Positions 16,849-25,557 of a stretch of 64,000 bases of DNA are shown piece by piece. The position numbers and the translations under genes were made by a program. The stretch comes from Bacteroidales bacterium (GTDB taxonomy: Bacteria > Bacteroidota > Bacteroidia > Bacteroidales > UBA932): positions 186,001 to 250,000 of the forward strand of contig JAGCVJ010000015.1 in NCBI GenBank assembly GCA_017962375.1. Direction: 5' to 3'. Below the pieces are notes generated by a model that was not told the DNA's origin, searched no databases, and saw only the letters and a program-made list of their open reading frames with translations. Each line of letters starts with the position of its first letter. The stretch's first letter is position 1.

Positions 16849-17625
16849 ATGAAAAAGTTCCTTCTCCTTTCGATAGCGGCGCTTGCGCTGTTTTCCTGCT
16901 CTAAACACGATGATTCAGAGCCAATGCCCCTGCCGGATGTTGTTGAATGGTGCGGGTTCCAGCTTCATTACTTCGCGCCCACAGCAAACAAGAATATTGT
17001 TGTTGCAGATTCCATACTTGTGGACGATGAACTGTATGCCGCCAGGAAGTGGTCCAGCCAATTGTATTCGTACGGCGGACTCCCAACTCTGTCGCTATAC
17101 TTTGCCGGTAGGCCAGAGATGAAAATCAAACTCTATAAGGAGAATAGCCTTATCTATGACCAAAACGTCAAAAATCTTCAGAACGGAGGGTACTATCATA
17201 TAGTCATTTACGACCTGGCAAAGGAACCTGCCATTTTCACCCGTATAAACGAAGAGGAAAATTACAATCCACACATTCGCGTCAAATTTGCCAACTTCCT
17301 TTACCAGAATCCAACCACAAAATTCCCGGGAACGGTAAGGCTGCAATATGCCTATCAAGATGACGACAACTGGAAAACCGTAGACAAGGCCCTCAAATTC
17401 GGGGAAGCCACAGAAGGCGTGAGCATCAACATAGTAGACCAGTATCAGTCCATCCGTCTGAGAGTTGTAGATCAGAATGGATGTGTGATAACTTCAGGTG
17501 AAGACGGTGTTGAAGTCGCTATGGAGATTGCCCCAGATGCTGGCATTCAATATTCCGTATTCTTTGTGGGCGGAAACATAGAAGAAGGCCAGCCGGCAGA
17601 ACTCTACCAGTGGAAGTCAAGGTAG
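16849..17625 (+). CDS. Lipoprotein of unknown function
   Basis: 258 residues from ATG 16849 (an upstream TTG start would break the signal). The N-terminus MKKFLLLSIAALALFSC is a lipoprotein signal with lipid-carrying Cys17, followed by a Ser/Asp/Pro-rich linker. I recognise no domain. The rest is beta-strand-like, with many Tyr and Asn residues, and the central segment 'YHIVIYDLAKEPAIFTRINEEENYNPHIRVKFANFLYQNPTTKFPGTVRLQYAYQD' resembles an Ig-like or DUF4397-type sandwich. It follows mrp by 41 bp and ends 1 nt before the convergent rnhB stop. Confidence 0.75.
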   Translation: MKKFLLLSIAALALFSCSKHDDSEPMPLPDVVEWCGFQLHYFAPTANKNIVVADSILVDDELYAARKWSSQLYSYGGLPTLSLYFAGRPEMKIKLYKENSLIYDQNVKNLQNGGYYHIVIYDLAKEPAIFTRINEEENYNPHIRVKFANFLYQNPTTKFPGTVRLQYAYQDDDNWKTVDKALKFGEATEGVSINIVDQYQSIRLRVVDQNGCVITSGEDGVEVAMEIAPDAGIQYSVFFVGGNIEEGQPAELYQWKSR

Positions 17626-17626
17626 A

Positions 17627-18283
17627 TTAAAACAGCGTAGGATCCGGAAGAAGGCGGAAACTCATGCGGTGATAAGGAGTGGGGCCGTATTTGGCTATTG
17701 CATCGCGATGATCCTTAGTGGGATAAGCCTTGTTTTTCTTCCAGCCGTACTGAGGATAGATTTCTGAGAGAGAGTCCATTATGTGGTCTCTCTCTGTTTT
17801 TGCAAGGATGGATGCGGCGGCTATGGAAATATAGGTTGCATCACCCTTTACAATAGTATGGTGGGGTATGATTTTCTTCTGGATTTTTGATGTGTAAGAA
17901 TGGAACTTGTTGCCGTCTGAAATGATGTGGGCAAGGAGAAATTTCTTGTTGAGTTTTTTCAGTTTTTCCTCAACCTCAGCGATGGCTTTGTGCATAGCAA
18001 GAATGGAAGCGTTGAGGATGTTTATCTTGTCTATCTCTTCCGCCTCAACTCTTGCAATTCCGTATGCCAGAGCGTGCTCCATAATAAGCGGACGGAGCTC
18101 CTCCCTCTGCTTTTCCGTAAGCTTCTTGGAATCGGTAAGATGAGGATGCGTGAAAAGCGGGTTGTCCTTTTTATCCAGCGGAAGTACAACAGCAGCGGCA
18201 ACAACAGGACCGGCCAGAGGCCCTCTTCCGGCCTCGTCCGTGCCTGCCTCAATTGTGTCTTTCAAATAATATGGAAGCAGCAT
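17627..18283 (-). CDS. rnhB: Ribonuclease HII
   Basis: 218 residues. The RNase HII active site is recognisable: DEAGRGPLAGPVVAAAV (first catalytic Asp and Glu), 'LTDSKKLTEKQREEL', 'VKGDATYISIAAASILAKTERD' and 'GWKKNKAYPTKDHRDAIAKYGPTPYHRMSF'. It cuts RNA in RNA-DNA hybrids, including single ribonucleotides left in DNA. I use the start at 18283 because it lies 1 nt after the stop of yqeY and leaves a normal N-terminus (MLLPYYLKDTIEAGTDEAGRG). Last gene of the aspS-yqeY-rnhB run. Confidence 0.95.
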   Translation of the reverse strand: MLLPYYLKDTIEAGTDEAGRGPLAGPVVAAAVVLPLDKKDNPLFTHPHLTDSKKLTEKQREELRPLIMEHALAYGIARVEAEEIDKINILNASILAMHKAIAEVEEKLKKLNKKFLLAHIISDGNKFHSYTSKIQKKIIPHHTIVKGDATYISIAAASILAKTERDHIMDSLSEIYPQYGWKKNKAYPTKDHRDAIAKYGPTPYHRMSFRLLPDPTLF

Positions 18284-18284
18284 C

Positions 18285-18752
18285 TTAGAGAGCGGAAAGA
18301 GCTGCTTTAACGGCATCTGCAATTGCCTTGCCCTCAGCTTTTCCGGCAAGACGCTTGGAGGTGCATCCCATAACCTTGCCCATATCTTTCATGGAAGTTG
18401 CTCCAACCTCGGCGATGATGGTCTTTACCTCTGCCTGAATCTCTTCAGCGCTCATCTGCTTTGGAAGAAAAGCTTCCATGACTTTTGCCTCGGCGATTTC
18501 TGCCTCGGCAAGTTCCGGACGCCCGTTCTGGCTGTAAAGGTCGGCGCTTTCCTGATGCTGCTTTACAAGCTTCTGTATGAGCTTGAGAATCTGGTCATCG
18601 GAAAGGCTTCCGTCTTCCTCCAGTTTTGCTCCTTCCGCGGTCTTTGCCAAAAGCATCTGGGACTTGATAGCGCGAAGGCTTTCTAGGCGGGTCTTGTCCT
18701 TTGCAATCATCGCCTGCTTGATTCCTTCCTGAATCTGTTTTTCCAATGACAT
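18285..18752 (-). CDS. YqeY/GatB-domain protein (GatB-like, tRNA-interaction domain)
   Basis: 155 residues, matching the YqeY family ('LEKQIQEGIKQAMIAKDKTRLESLRAIKSQMLLA', 'LVKQHQESADLYSQNGRPELAEAEIAEAKVMEAFLPKQMS', 'DMGKVMGCTSKRLAGKAEGKAIADAVKAAL'). The domain resembles the C-terminal part of GatB, which acts with Asp/Glu-tRNA amidotransferases; the free-standing role is not well defined. It follows aspS by 11 bp, which suits a link to Asp/Asn-tRNA metabolism. Confidence 0.9.
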   Translation of the reverse strand: MSLEKQIQEGIKQAMIAKDKTRLESLRAIKSQMLLAKTAEGAKLEEDGSLSDDQILKLIQKLVKQHQESADLYSQNGRPELAEAEIAEAKVMEAFLPKQMSAEEIQAEVKTIIAEVGATSMKDMGKVMGCTSKRLAGKAEGKAIADAVKAALSAL

Positions 18753-18763
18753 ATTGCTGTGAT

Positions 18764-20536
18764 TTATTTGGTTTCTTCTTTCTTGTACGTGCTCTTGAGG
18801 AAGAGTTCGTCCATCTGGGAATCATCGATTACAGACGGAGCCTCAGCCATAACGTCTCTTCCCATATTATTCTTAGGGAAGGCTATATAGTCGCGGATGG
18901 TCTCCTGGCCGCCGAACAGGGCGCAAAGCCTGTCGAATCCGAATGCCAGGCCTCCGTGAGGCGGAGCTCCGAACTTGAAAGCGTTCATCAAGAAGCCAAA
19001 GCGGTACTCTGCCTGCTCGTGGGTGAAGCCCAGTATCTCGAACATCCTCTCCTGAACCTTGCGGTCGTGGATACGAATAGAGCCGCCGCCAATCTCGTTG
19101 CCATTGAGAACAATGTCGTATGCGTTTGCCTTGACGTCTGCAAGGGCCTCCCTGTCGTTGGAGAAGAACTTGTCCAGATCCTCCGGTTTAGGGGAAGTGA
19201 ACGGATGGTGCATGGCGTAGAATCTCTGAGTTTCGTCGTCCCATTCCAGAAGCGGGAAGTCCGTAACCCACAGAGGCTTGAACACGTCTCCCTTCCTGAG
19301 GCCCAGACGGGCGCCCATCTCCAGACGCAGGGTTCCAAGTGCAACCTGGGTCTTGTGCTTAGGTCCGCAGAGAATCAGTATGAGGTCTCCCTTGTTTGCA
19401 TCACACTTGTTGGCAATTTCCTGAATCTGCTCCGGGGTATAGAACTTGTCTATTGAAGATTTGACTTCATCGCCGAGCTTAATGAACACCAGGCCTTTGG
19501 CGCCTACCTGAGGACGCTTTACCCATTCGGTGAGCTCGTCTGTCTGCTTGCGTGAATATCCTGCACATCCGGGAACGGCGATTGCTCCCACATACTCGGC
19601 ACTGTCGAATACGGAGAATCCGTGGCCCTGTACGGTGGAGGTGATGTCGTGCATCTGCATCCCAAACCTAAGATCTGGTTTGTCACTTCCGAAATAATTC
19701 ATCGCCTCGTCATAGGTGATTCTCTCAAACGGCTCGTTGAACTCTATTCCCTTGACGTTCTTGAAAAGATGCTCTACGAGGCCCTCGAACATCTGCAGCA
19801 CATCCTCTCTCTCCACAAAACTCATCTCACAGTCTATCTGGGTGAATTCCGGCTGGCGGTCAGCTCTCAAATCCTCGTCTCTGAAGCATCTTACTATCTG
19901 GCAATAGCGGTCAAATCCGGCCACCATCAGGAGCTGCTTGAAAGTCTGCGGACTCTGAGGAAGAGCATAGAACTCTCCCGGATTCATTCTGGATGGAACC
20001 ACAAAGTCTCTTGCTCCTTCAGGAGTGGACTTGATCAGGAACGGAGTCTCAATCTCCATAAAGTTCTGGCTGTCCAGATATTTTCTTGTCTCGATTGCCA
20101 TCTGGTGGCGCAGGCGGAGGGCTCTCTGAAGCGGGCCTCTCCTAAGATCCAGATAACGGTATTTTGCCCTGAGGTCTTCTCCTCCGTCGCTCTGCTCCTC
20201 AATTGTAAAAGGAGGGGTGGCGGCCTGATTGAGAACTATTATCTCGTCAAGTTTTATCTCGATGTCTCCCGTAGGCATCTTTGGGTTCTTGCTCTGCCTT
20301 TCGCAGACCTCTCCCTTTGCCTGGATTACAAACTCTCTTCCCAGAGAAGCTATCGTTTCCAGAACCTTAGGATCCGCGTTGTCGTCCGCAACCAGCTGAG
20401 TGATTCCGTAACGGTCTCTGAGATCCACAAAGTTGAGGCTTCCCATCTTCCTTATTCTCTGAACCCATCCGGCAAGAGTAACCTTCTTTCCGGCATCGCT
20501 GAGCCTAAGCTCACCGCAAGTATTTGTCCTGTACAT
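18764..20536 (-). CDS. aspS: Aspartyl-tRNA synthetase, bacterial type
   Basis: 590 residues, typical of bacterial AspRS. The N-terminal OB-fold binds the anticodon ('[29 protein letters not shown]'); class II motif 2 and 3 are seen as '[23 protein letters not shown]' and '[15 protein letters not shown]'. The long insertion between them (about residues 280-415) is the GAD-type domain of the bacterial form. I use ATG 20536, giving [11 protein letters not shown], which matches family N-termini. A TAnnTTTG element lies upstream at 20573-20580. Confidence 0.97.
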   Translation of the reverse strand: MYRTNTCGELRLSDAGKKVTLAGWVQRIRKMGSLNFVDLRDRYGITQLVADDNADPKVLETIASLGREFVIQAKGEVCERQSKNPKMPTGDIEIKLDEIIVLNQAATPPFTIEEQSDGGEDLRAKYRYLDLRRGPLQRALRLRHQMAIETRKYLDSQNFMEIETPFLIKSTPEGARDFVVPSRMNPGEFYALPQSPQTFKQLLMVAGFDRYCQIVRCFRDEDLRADRQPEFTQIDCEMSFVEREDVLQMFEGLVEHLFKNVKGIEFNEPFERITYDEAMNYFGSDKPDLRFGMQMHDITSTVQGHGFSVFDSAEYVGAIAVPGCAGYSRKQTDELTEWVKRPQVGAKGLVFIKLGDEVKSSIDKFYTPEQIQEIANKCDANKGDLILILCGPKHKTQVALGTLRLEMGARLGLRKGDVFKPLWVTDFPLLEWDDETQRFYAMHHPFTSPKPEDLDKFFSNDREALADVKANAYDIVLNGNEIGGGSIRIHDRKVQERMFEILGFTHEQAEYRFGFLMNAFKFGAPPHGGLAFGFDRLCALFGGQETIRDYIAFPKNNMGRDVMAEAPSVIDDSQMDELFLKSTYKKEETK

Positions 20537-20572
20537 ATCTTGTCTAAAATTTAATCTTTTGCAAAGCAGCCT

Positions 20573-20580
20573 CAAAGTTA
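20573..20580 (-). promoter_or_regulatory. -7 promoter element (TAACTTTG) of aspS
   Basis: TAACTTTG on the minus strand matches TAnnTTTG; it predicts a leader of about 32 nt. It lies 10 bp from the opposing rsmA element, so RNA polymerase probably cannot occupy both at once. Confidence 0.45.
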
Positions 20581-20590
20581 CTTATTTTTC

Positions 20591-20598
20591 TATTTTTG
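20591..20598 (+). promoter_or_regulatory. -7 promoter element (TATTTTTG) of rsmA
   Basis: TATTTTTG fits TAnnTTTG and lies 7 nt before ATG 20606 and 19 nt before ATG 20618. Transcription would start near 20602, which favours the second ATG. Confidence 0.45.
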
Positions 20599-20617
20599 TA
20601 GCACAATGGGAAGGAAT

Positions 20618-21511
20618 ATGTCACATAAGAAGAGGCCTTCGGGCCCCAGATACGAGGGAGTAAGGGCAAAGAAGGCCCTGGGGCAGCATTTTCTCAGCGA
20701 TGAGGATACCGCAATAGAGATTGTGGACTCGCTGCTCATTCCCGAGACCGGCCTGGACGAAACCCCTACCGCGGAAGGTGGGGTGAACGTGCTGGAGATC
20801 GGCCCGGGAACGGGAGTGCTTACCCAGTACCTTCTGATGGACAAGAGGATCAACCTGCAGCTGTGCGAAATTGATACCGAGTCTATAGACAAGCTGAGGG
20901 ACCGTTTTCCGCAGTTTCTCTATACCCTTCAGCCGAGAGATTTCCTCAAGACAGATCTGGAGGAGATATTTCCTGTTGTATCCGAAATCAAGCCGGGAAC
21001 AAACGGCAACGAAGTTTATGTCATAGGCAATTTCCCGTACAATATTTCTTCGCAGATTTTCTTCAAGATACTGGAAGACAAGGACCGTGTGACTCAGGTT
21101 GTGTGCATGCTCCAGAAAGAGGTTGCAGAAAGGCTGGCAAGCGGCCCGGGCGGAAGAGACTACGGCATACTTTCTGTGCTGCTGCAGACATGGTATGACA
21201 TTGAGTATCTGTTTACCGTGGACGAGACCGTGTTTGTTCCTCAGCCTAAGGTAAAGAGTGGAGTGATAAGGCTTTGGAGAAACACCAGAGAATCTCTGGA
21301 ATGCGACTGGGACATCTACAAGAACATCATAAAGACCACGTTCGGGTTGAGAAGAAAAACGCTGAGGAATTCCATCCGTCCGGTTATTTCTCCGGAAGTT
21401 ATTTCCGAATATGAAGAAGGCGCTCCGCTTCTTGACAAAAGGCCTGAGCAATTAGGTGTGGAAGATTTCATAAACTTGGCATTAATCGCTGAAGAAAACA
21501 AAAACAAATAG
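20618..21511 (+). CDS. rsmA: 16S rRNA dimethyladenosine transferase (KsgA)
   Basis: 297 residues from ATG 20618. Motifs: KKALGQHFLSDEDTAIEIV near residue 15-33, SAM-binding 'VLEIGPGTGVLTQYLL', and the catalytic NFPYNISSQIFFKIL. It dimethylates A1518 and A1519 of 16S rRNA. An ATG 12 nt earlier (20606) is in frame; I prefer 20618 because it is preceded by GGAAGGA at a Shine-Dalgarno distance and because the likely transcription start leaves only about 3 nt before 20606. An insertion of about 15 residues ('PETGLDETPTAEGGVN') precedes the SAM motif. It is followed by the permease gene after 17 bp. Confidence 0.93.
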   Translation: MSHKKRPSGPRYEGVRAKKALGQHFLSDEDTAIEIVDSLLIPETGLDETPTAEGGVNVLEIGPGTGVLTQYLLMDKRINLQLCEIDTESIDKLRDRFPQFLYTLQPRDFLKTDLEEIFPVVSEIKPGTNGNEVYVIGNFPYNISSQIFFKILEDKDRVTQVVCMLQKEVAERLASGPGGRDYGILSVLLQTWYDIEYLFTVDETVFVPQPKVKSGVIRLWRNTRESLECDWDIYKNIIKTTFGLRRKTLRNSIRPVISPEVISEYEEGAPLLDKRPEQLGVEDFINLALIAEENKNK

Positions 21512-21528
21512 TTTCAACAAATAGAGCT

Positions 21529-22851
21529 ATGAAGGAAAAGAAAAGTCTGGTAAAGAAGGGAAGGGTTGTCCTGATACAGCTCAAAGAAGGTATATCCTTC
21601 ACCTGGAACGAACTCAAGAACAACAAGTTCAGAACATTTCTGTCTCTGCTTGGCGTAAGCATTGGCATATTCACCATTGTTGCAATCTTTACGGCAATAG
21701 ACGCCCTCAAGTCAAATGTGAAGAAAGGGTTTGAATCCTTGTCCAGCAACCAGATTCAGGTTTCCAAATGGCCCCTGACTCCGGAGGACGAAGACGGCAA
21801 TCCCATAACTGACGCCCAAGGCGGAGGAATGATAGAATACCGCTGGTGGGACTATATGAAAAGGCCGGACATCACCATCAACGAGTACAAATTTCTCAAG
21901 GCTAATTCCAAGCTGGCTGAAGAGTTTCTGTTCTCTTATTCGGCAAACCAGAACACCGTCAAATACGGGAGAAACTCCGCAGACAACGTGACGGTGATGT
22001 GCGAGACTGAAGGGCTGGACAAAATAATGAACATCTCCATAGACAAGGGCAGGATGATCACCAAGAACGAGTTTGACGCGGGAAGCAATGTCTGCATACT
22101 CGGATGTGACATAGCCACCTCGCTCTTCCAGGATGAAGACCCTGTCGGAAAAGCCGTCAAGATAAAAGGCTATTCGCTTACCGTTGTGGGAGTTACGCAA
22201 AAGCAGGGCGGCAGCATGATAGACTTGTTTGAAACGGACAAGCTCATCTTCACAACCTACCTTGCCGGCAAAAACATCTTCAACTTCAGGGAGCCGGACG
22301 GAGAGCTGGACGCCATCCCTAAAGAAGGAGTGACGCCTGAACAGCTCACCCAGGAGATGATCCAGCTTATGCGCCAGTGCAGAAGAATACGTCCGGGGCA
22401 GAAGAACAATTTCTCCATAAACCAGTTCTCCACTCTGGAAGGAATGATAGACCAGATTCTGGGAATCATCAGAACCGTGGGGTGGATTATCGCCGCCTTC
22501 TCGCTTCTTATCGGAGGCTTCGGAATTGCCAACATAATGTTTGTTTCCGTGAAGGAAAGAACCAAGATCATCGGCATCCAGAAAGCTCTTGGTGCAAAAC
22601 GGTATTTCATTATGACTCAGTTCCTTGCTGAGGCCCTCATACTTGCCGTCGCGGGAGCTTTGGCGGGCATTCTTCTAATCGCGATAATACTTTGGATTGC
22701 TCCTATTCCTGCCGAATATGACGTGCATCTTACCTTCGGCAACATACTTTCCGGAGTTGCCATTGCTTCAATAATCGGAATACTCAGCGGATTGCTTCCG
22801 GCATGGACGGCAGCACGTCTGAATCCCGTGGACGCAATAAATTCCCGATAA
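21529..22851 (+). CDS. MacB/FtsX-type ABC transporter permease
   Basis: 440 residues with the FtsX topology: one transmembrane helix near 35-60 ('FRTFLSLLGVSIGIFTIVAIFTAI'), a large periplasmic MacB-type domain (about 60-310), and three C-terminal helices (about 320-435), including 'GGFGIANIMFVSVKERTKIIGIQKALGAK', a family hallmark. Such permeases pair with LolD/MacB ATPases to move lipoproteins, peptides or signals across the envelope. No ATPase gene is adjacent; the LolD-like gene at 9384 is one candidate partner. It ends directly against the convergent mutS stop. Confidence 0.9.
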   Translation: MKEKKSLVKKGRVVLIQLKEGISFTWNELKNNKFRTFLSLLGVSIGIFTIVAIFTAIDALKSNVKKGFESLSSNQIQVSKWPLTPEDEDGNPITDAQGGGMIEYRWWDYMKRPDITINEYKFLKANSKLAEEFLFSYSANQNTVKYGRNSADNVTVMCETEGLDKIMNISIDKGRMITKNEFDAGSNVCILGCDIATSLFQDEDPVGKAVKIKGYSLTVVGVTQKQGGSMIDLFETDKLIFTTYLAGKNIFNFREPDGELDAIPKEGVTPEQLTQEMIQLMRQCRRIRPGQKNNFSINQFSTLEGMIDQILGIIRTVGWIIAAFSLLIGGFGIANIMFVSVKERTKIIGIQKALGAKRYFIMTQFLAEALILAVAGALAGILLIAIILWIAPIPAEYDVHLTFGNILSGVAIASIIGILSGLLPAWTAARLNPVDAINSR

Positions 22852-25512
22852 TTATAACCCGAGTTCGGACTTCAGGCTGCGGAGAAGGTCAAAGGCCTGG
22901 AGGGGAGTCATGTTGTTGAGGTCAGATTCCTCAAGCTTAGTCTTTATTGCAGAAAGTGTTGGATCATCCAGCTGGAAGAAAGACAGTTGCATTGTGTCCT
23001 CGTCTTTTTTCTTCGGCGACGCTTTTTCTTTCTCCTGTTTTTCCAGCTGAGAAAGTTTGGTTTCGGCAGAATCCAGAAGCTTTTCAGGCATGCCGGCAAG
23101 CCTTGCCACGTGGATGCCGAAACTGTGTGCAACGCCGCCCGGTTTGAGATGGCGGAGGAAGATGATTTCCCTGCCCGATTCCTTGACTTCTATATGGTAG
23201 TTCTTGACTCTCGGATAGATATTTTCCAGCTCGTTAAGCTCGTGATAATGAGTGGCGAAGATGGTCTTAGGATGGCCTGTCTTGTTCTGGTGCAGATATT
23301 CAACTATAGCCCAGGCTATGCTCATTCCGTCGAAGGTAGAAGTGCCTCTTCCAATCTCATCCAGAAGCACCAGGCTCTTGTCTGTAATGTTGTGGAGAAT
23401 GGCGGAAGTTTCCAGCATCTCAACCATGAAAGTGGATTCGCCCTGGGAGATGTTGTCTGAAGCTCCCACTCTTGTGAATATCTTGTCAACAATTCCGATT
23501 TTCGCGCTCTTTGCCGGAACGAAAGATCCGCACTGGGCAAGAAGAACAATCAGAGCCGTCTGCCTCAGCAATGCAGACTTACCGGACATATTAGGACCGG
23601 TCAGGATTATAATCTGCTGATTTTCACTATCAAGGAAAAGATTGTTAGCTACATATTCCTGGCCTGGATCCATGCGGGTTTCCAGCACCGGATGACGTCC
23701 TTGCTCTATCTCTATTTTGCTGGAGTTGTCAACACCCGGGCGGCAGTAATTGTTCATTTCCGCCAATTTTGCAAAACCGCAAAGACAGTCAACTTCGGAA
23801 ACAAAGCGGCAGCAGCCCTGGATGGTCTTGATATTCTTCTGGATTTCTACAACAAGATTCAGGAATATCCTCTGCTCTATGGCGATGATCTTTTCCTCGG
23901 CACCGAGAATCTTCTCCTCATATTCCTTGAGTTCCGGAGTGATGTATCTTTCCGCGTTTACAAGAGTCTGCTTGCGTATCCACTCCTGCGGAACGCTGGA
24001 CTTGTAGGTGTTCCTGACTTCCAGATAGTAGCCGAAAACGTTGTTGTAACTGATTTTCAGAGAGGGGATTCCGGTTCTTTCGCTTTCTCTCTGCTGCATC
24101 TGGAGGAGATAGTCCTTGCTGTCTCTGGAAATCTTTCTCAGCTCGTCGAGTTCCCCGTCAACACCGTCCGCCACAATATCACCCTTGCCGAACATGGAAG
24201 CGGCATCTTCCTTCAGGGTTTTTGATATGAGTCTGTCCAGAGCCTCGTACTTTTCCAGATCGCGATAAAAATCCTTTGCGGAAGGTATCTTATTCTCTAT
24301 GCTTTCTCTTCCCTCTGCCGCATCAAGACTCTCGGCGATAGGCTTCATCTGCGAGAGCGAACGATGCAGCATAACGGTTTCTCTCGGAGACAGTTTTCCT
24401 GCCGACGCCCTTGAGAGAATCCTCTCCATATCTCCCACCTCGTCAAGACTTTGGCGTATGGAAGAAGCGGTATCGGCGTGAGAAAGGAAAAACTCCACCG
24501 CATCATATCTTCTCTCTATCTTTTCAGCGTCGATCAGAGGCATGGCTATCCAGGAGCGGAGCATTCTGGCGCCCATCGGCGACACCGTCTTGTCCACCAC
24601 GTCCATAAGAGACACGCCGTCCTGCGAGAAAGACGAGAAGATTTCAAGATTCTTGATGGTGAACCTGTCCAGCCAAACGAATTTGCCGCGGTCTATCCTG
24701 GATATAGAGTTGATATGGAAGGTTCCGCTCTGGCCTTTGATGGTTACTGCGTCAAAGCTTGCCAAATCGGATATCCTGTTCTGTTCCAGATAGAAGAGAA
24801 CTGCTCCGGCGGCGGTCTTGGCCAGATGCATCTTGTCTATTCCGAATCCCTTCAAGGCTTTTGCCCCGAACTGCTTTTCCAGCTTGTCGCAGCAAGCTTC
24901 TTCCACAAAAGCCCACTCGTCCATCGGGGTTATGTACCAGTTTTCGCCGAACTGCTTTCTGAATCCCCCTTCGTAGCCCTTTTTCAGAAGCACTTCCTTG
25001 GGGTTCATATCGGAGAGAAGAACGTCCATGAAATCCAGCTTGCCCTCAGCCACCTTGAACTCTCCCGTGGAAACATCCAGAAACGCCGCTCCGCAGTCTT
25101 CCCCGTCAAACGCAAAGGCAGAAAGATAGTTGTTGCTGCCCCTGTCCAGGATATCATCGTTATAGGCAACGCCAGGCGTAACCAGCTCTGTAACACCACG
25201 TTTAACGAGAGTCTTGGTCATCTTGGGGTCTTCCAGCTGGTCGCATACGGCCACTTTGTAGCCGGCCCGGACAAGCTTAGGGAGATAGTTCTGCAGAGAG
25301 TGGTGCGGAAAGCCGCAAAGCTCCATGGAAGAAGGCACCCCGTTAGAGCGCTTGGTAAGCACAATTCCCAGCACCTTGCTAACTACTATGGCATCATCTC
25401 CATACGCCTCATAGAAATCCCCCACCCTCATCAGCAGAACTGCCTGAGGGTACTGTGCCTTGAACTGCACATATTGCTTCATCAGCGGAGTATTCAGATT
25501 CCTTTCTCCCAT
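22852..25512 (-). CDS. mutS: DNA mismatch repair protein MutS
   Basis: 886 residues. Mismatch-binding GxFYE-type motif is seen as RVGDFYEAYGDDA near 29-41; the ATPase domain has Walker A GPNMSGKSALLRQ, 'MVEMLETSAILHNITDKSLVLLDEIGRGTSTFDGMSIAWA' and the C-terminal dimerisation region. It recognises mispairs and recruits MutL. A -7 element ends just 4 nt before the start codon, so the mRNA may begin at the ATG itself. Divergent from the serine hydrolase gene with promoter elements 2 bp apart. Confidence 0.97.
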   Translation of the reverse strand: MGERNLNTPLMKQYVQFKAQYPQAVLLMRVGDFYEAYGDDAIVVSKVLGIVLTKRSNGVPSSMELCGFPHHSLQNYLPKLVRAGYKVAVCDQLEDPKMTKTLVKRGVTELVTPGVAYNDDILDRGSNNYLSAFAFDGEDCGAAFLDVSTGEFKVAEGKLDFMDVLLSDMNPKEVLLKKGYEGGFRKQFGENWYITPMDEWAFVEEACCDKLEKQFGAKALKGFGIDKMHLAKTAAGAVLFYLEQNRISDLASFDAVTIKGQSGTFHINSISRIDRGKFVWLDRFTIKNLEIFSSFSQDGVSLMDVVDKTVSPMGARMLRSWIAMPLIDAEKIERRYDAVEFFLSHADTASSIRQSLDEVGDMERILSRASAGKLSPRETVMLHRSLSQMKPIAESLDAAEGRESIENKIPSAKDFYRDLEKYEALDRLISKTLKEDAASMFGKGDIVADGVDGELDELRKISRDSKDYLLQMQQRESERTGIPSLKISYNNVFGYYLEVRNTYKSSVPQEWIRKQTLVNAERYITPELKEYEEKILGAEEKIIAIEQRIFLNLVVEIQKNIKTIQGCCRFVSEVDCLCGFAKLAEMNNYCRPGVDNSSKIEIEQGRHPVLETRMDPGQEYVANNLFLDSENQQIIILTGPNMSGKSALLRQTALIVLLAQCGSFVPAKSAKIGIVDKIFTRVGASDNISQGESTFMVEMLETSAILHNITDKSLVLLDEIGRGTSTFDGMSIAWAIVEYLHQNKTGHPKTIFATHYHELNELENIYPRVKNYHIEVKESGREIIFLRHLKPGGVAHSFGIHVARLAGMPEKLLDSAETKLSQLEKQEKEKASPKKKDEDTMQLSFFQLDDPTLSAIKTKLEESDLNNMTPLQAFDLLRSLKSELGL

Positions 25513-25516
25513 ACCG

Positions 25517-25524
25517 CAAATTTA
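25517..25524 (-). promoter_or_regulatory. -7 promoter element (TAAATTTG) of mutS, 4 nt from the start codon
   Basis: TAAATTTG on the minus strand matches TAnnTTTG and ends 4 nt before the mutS ATG, which would give a leaderless transcript. It lies 2 bp from the opposing element of the serine hydrolase gene. Confidence 0.5.
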
Positions 25525-25526
25525 AC

Positions 25527-25534
25527 TATCTTTG
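25527..25534 (+). promoter_or_regulatory. -7 promoter element (TATCTTTG) of the serine hydrolase gene
   Basis: TATCTTTG matches TAnnTTTG; the leader would be about 20 nt. Because it nearly touches the mutS element on the other strand, the two promoters probably compete. Confidence 0.5.
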
Positions 25535-25557
25535 AACATAAAATAACATTGCTCAAT

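Noticed and set aside
24451-25557. Upstream extension of the serine hydrolase frame into the mutS region
   Set aside because: The signal peptide begins at ATG 25558 and the extension lies wholly opposite mutS.
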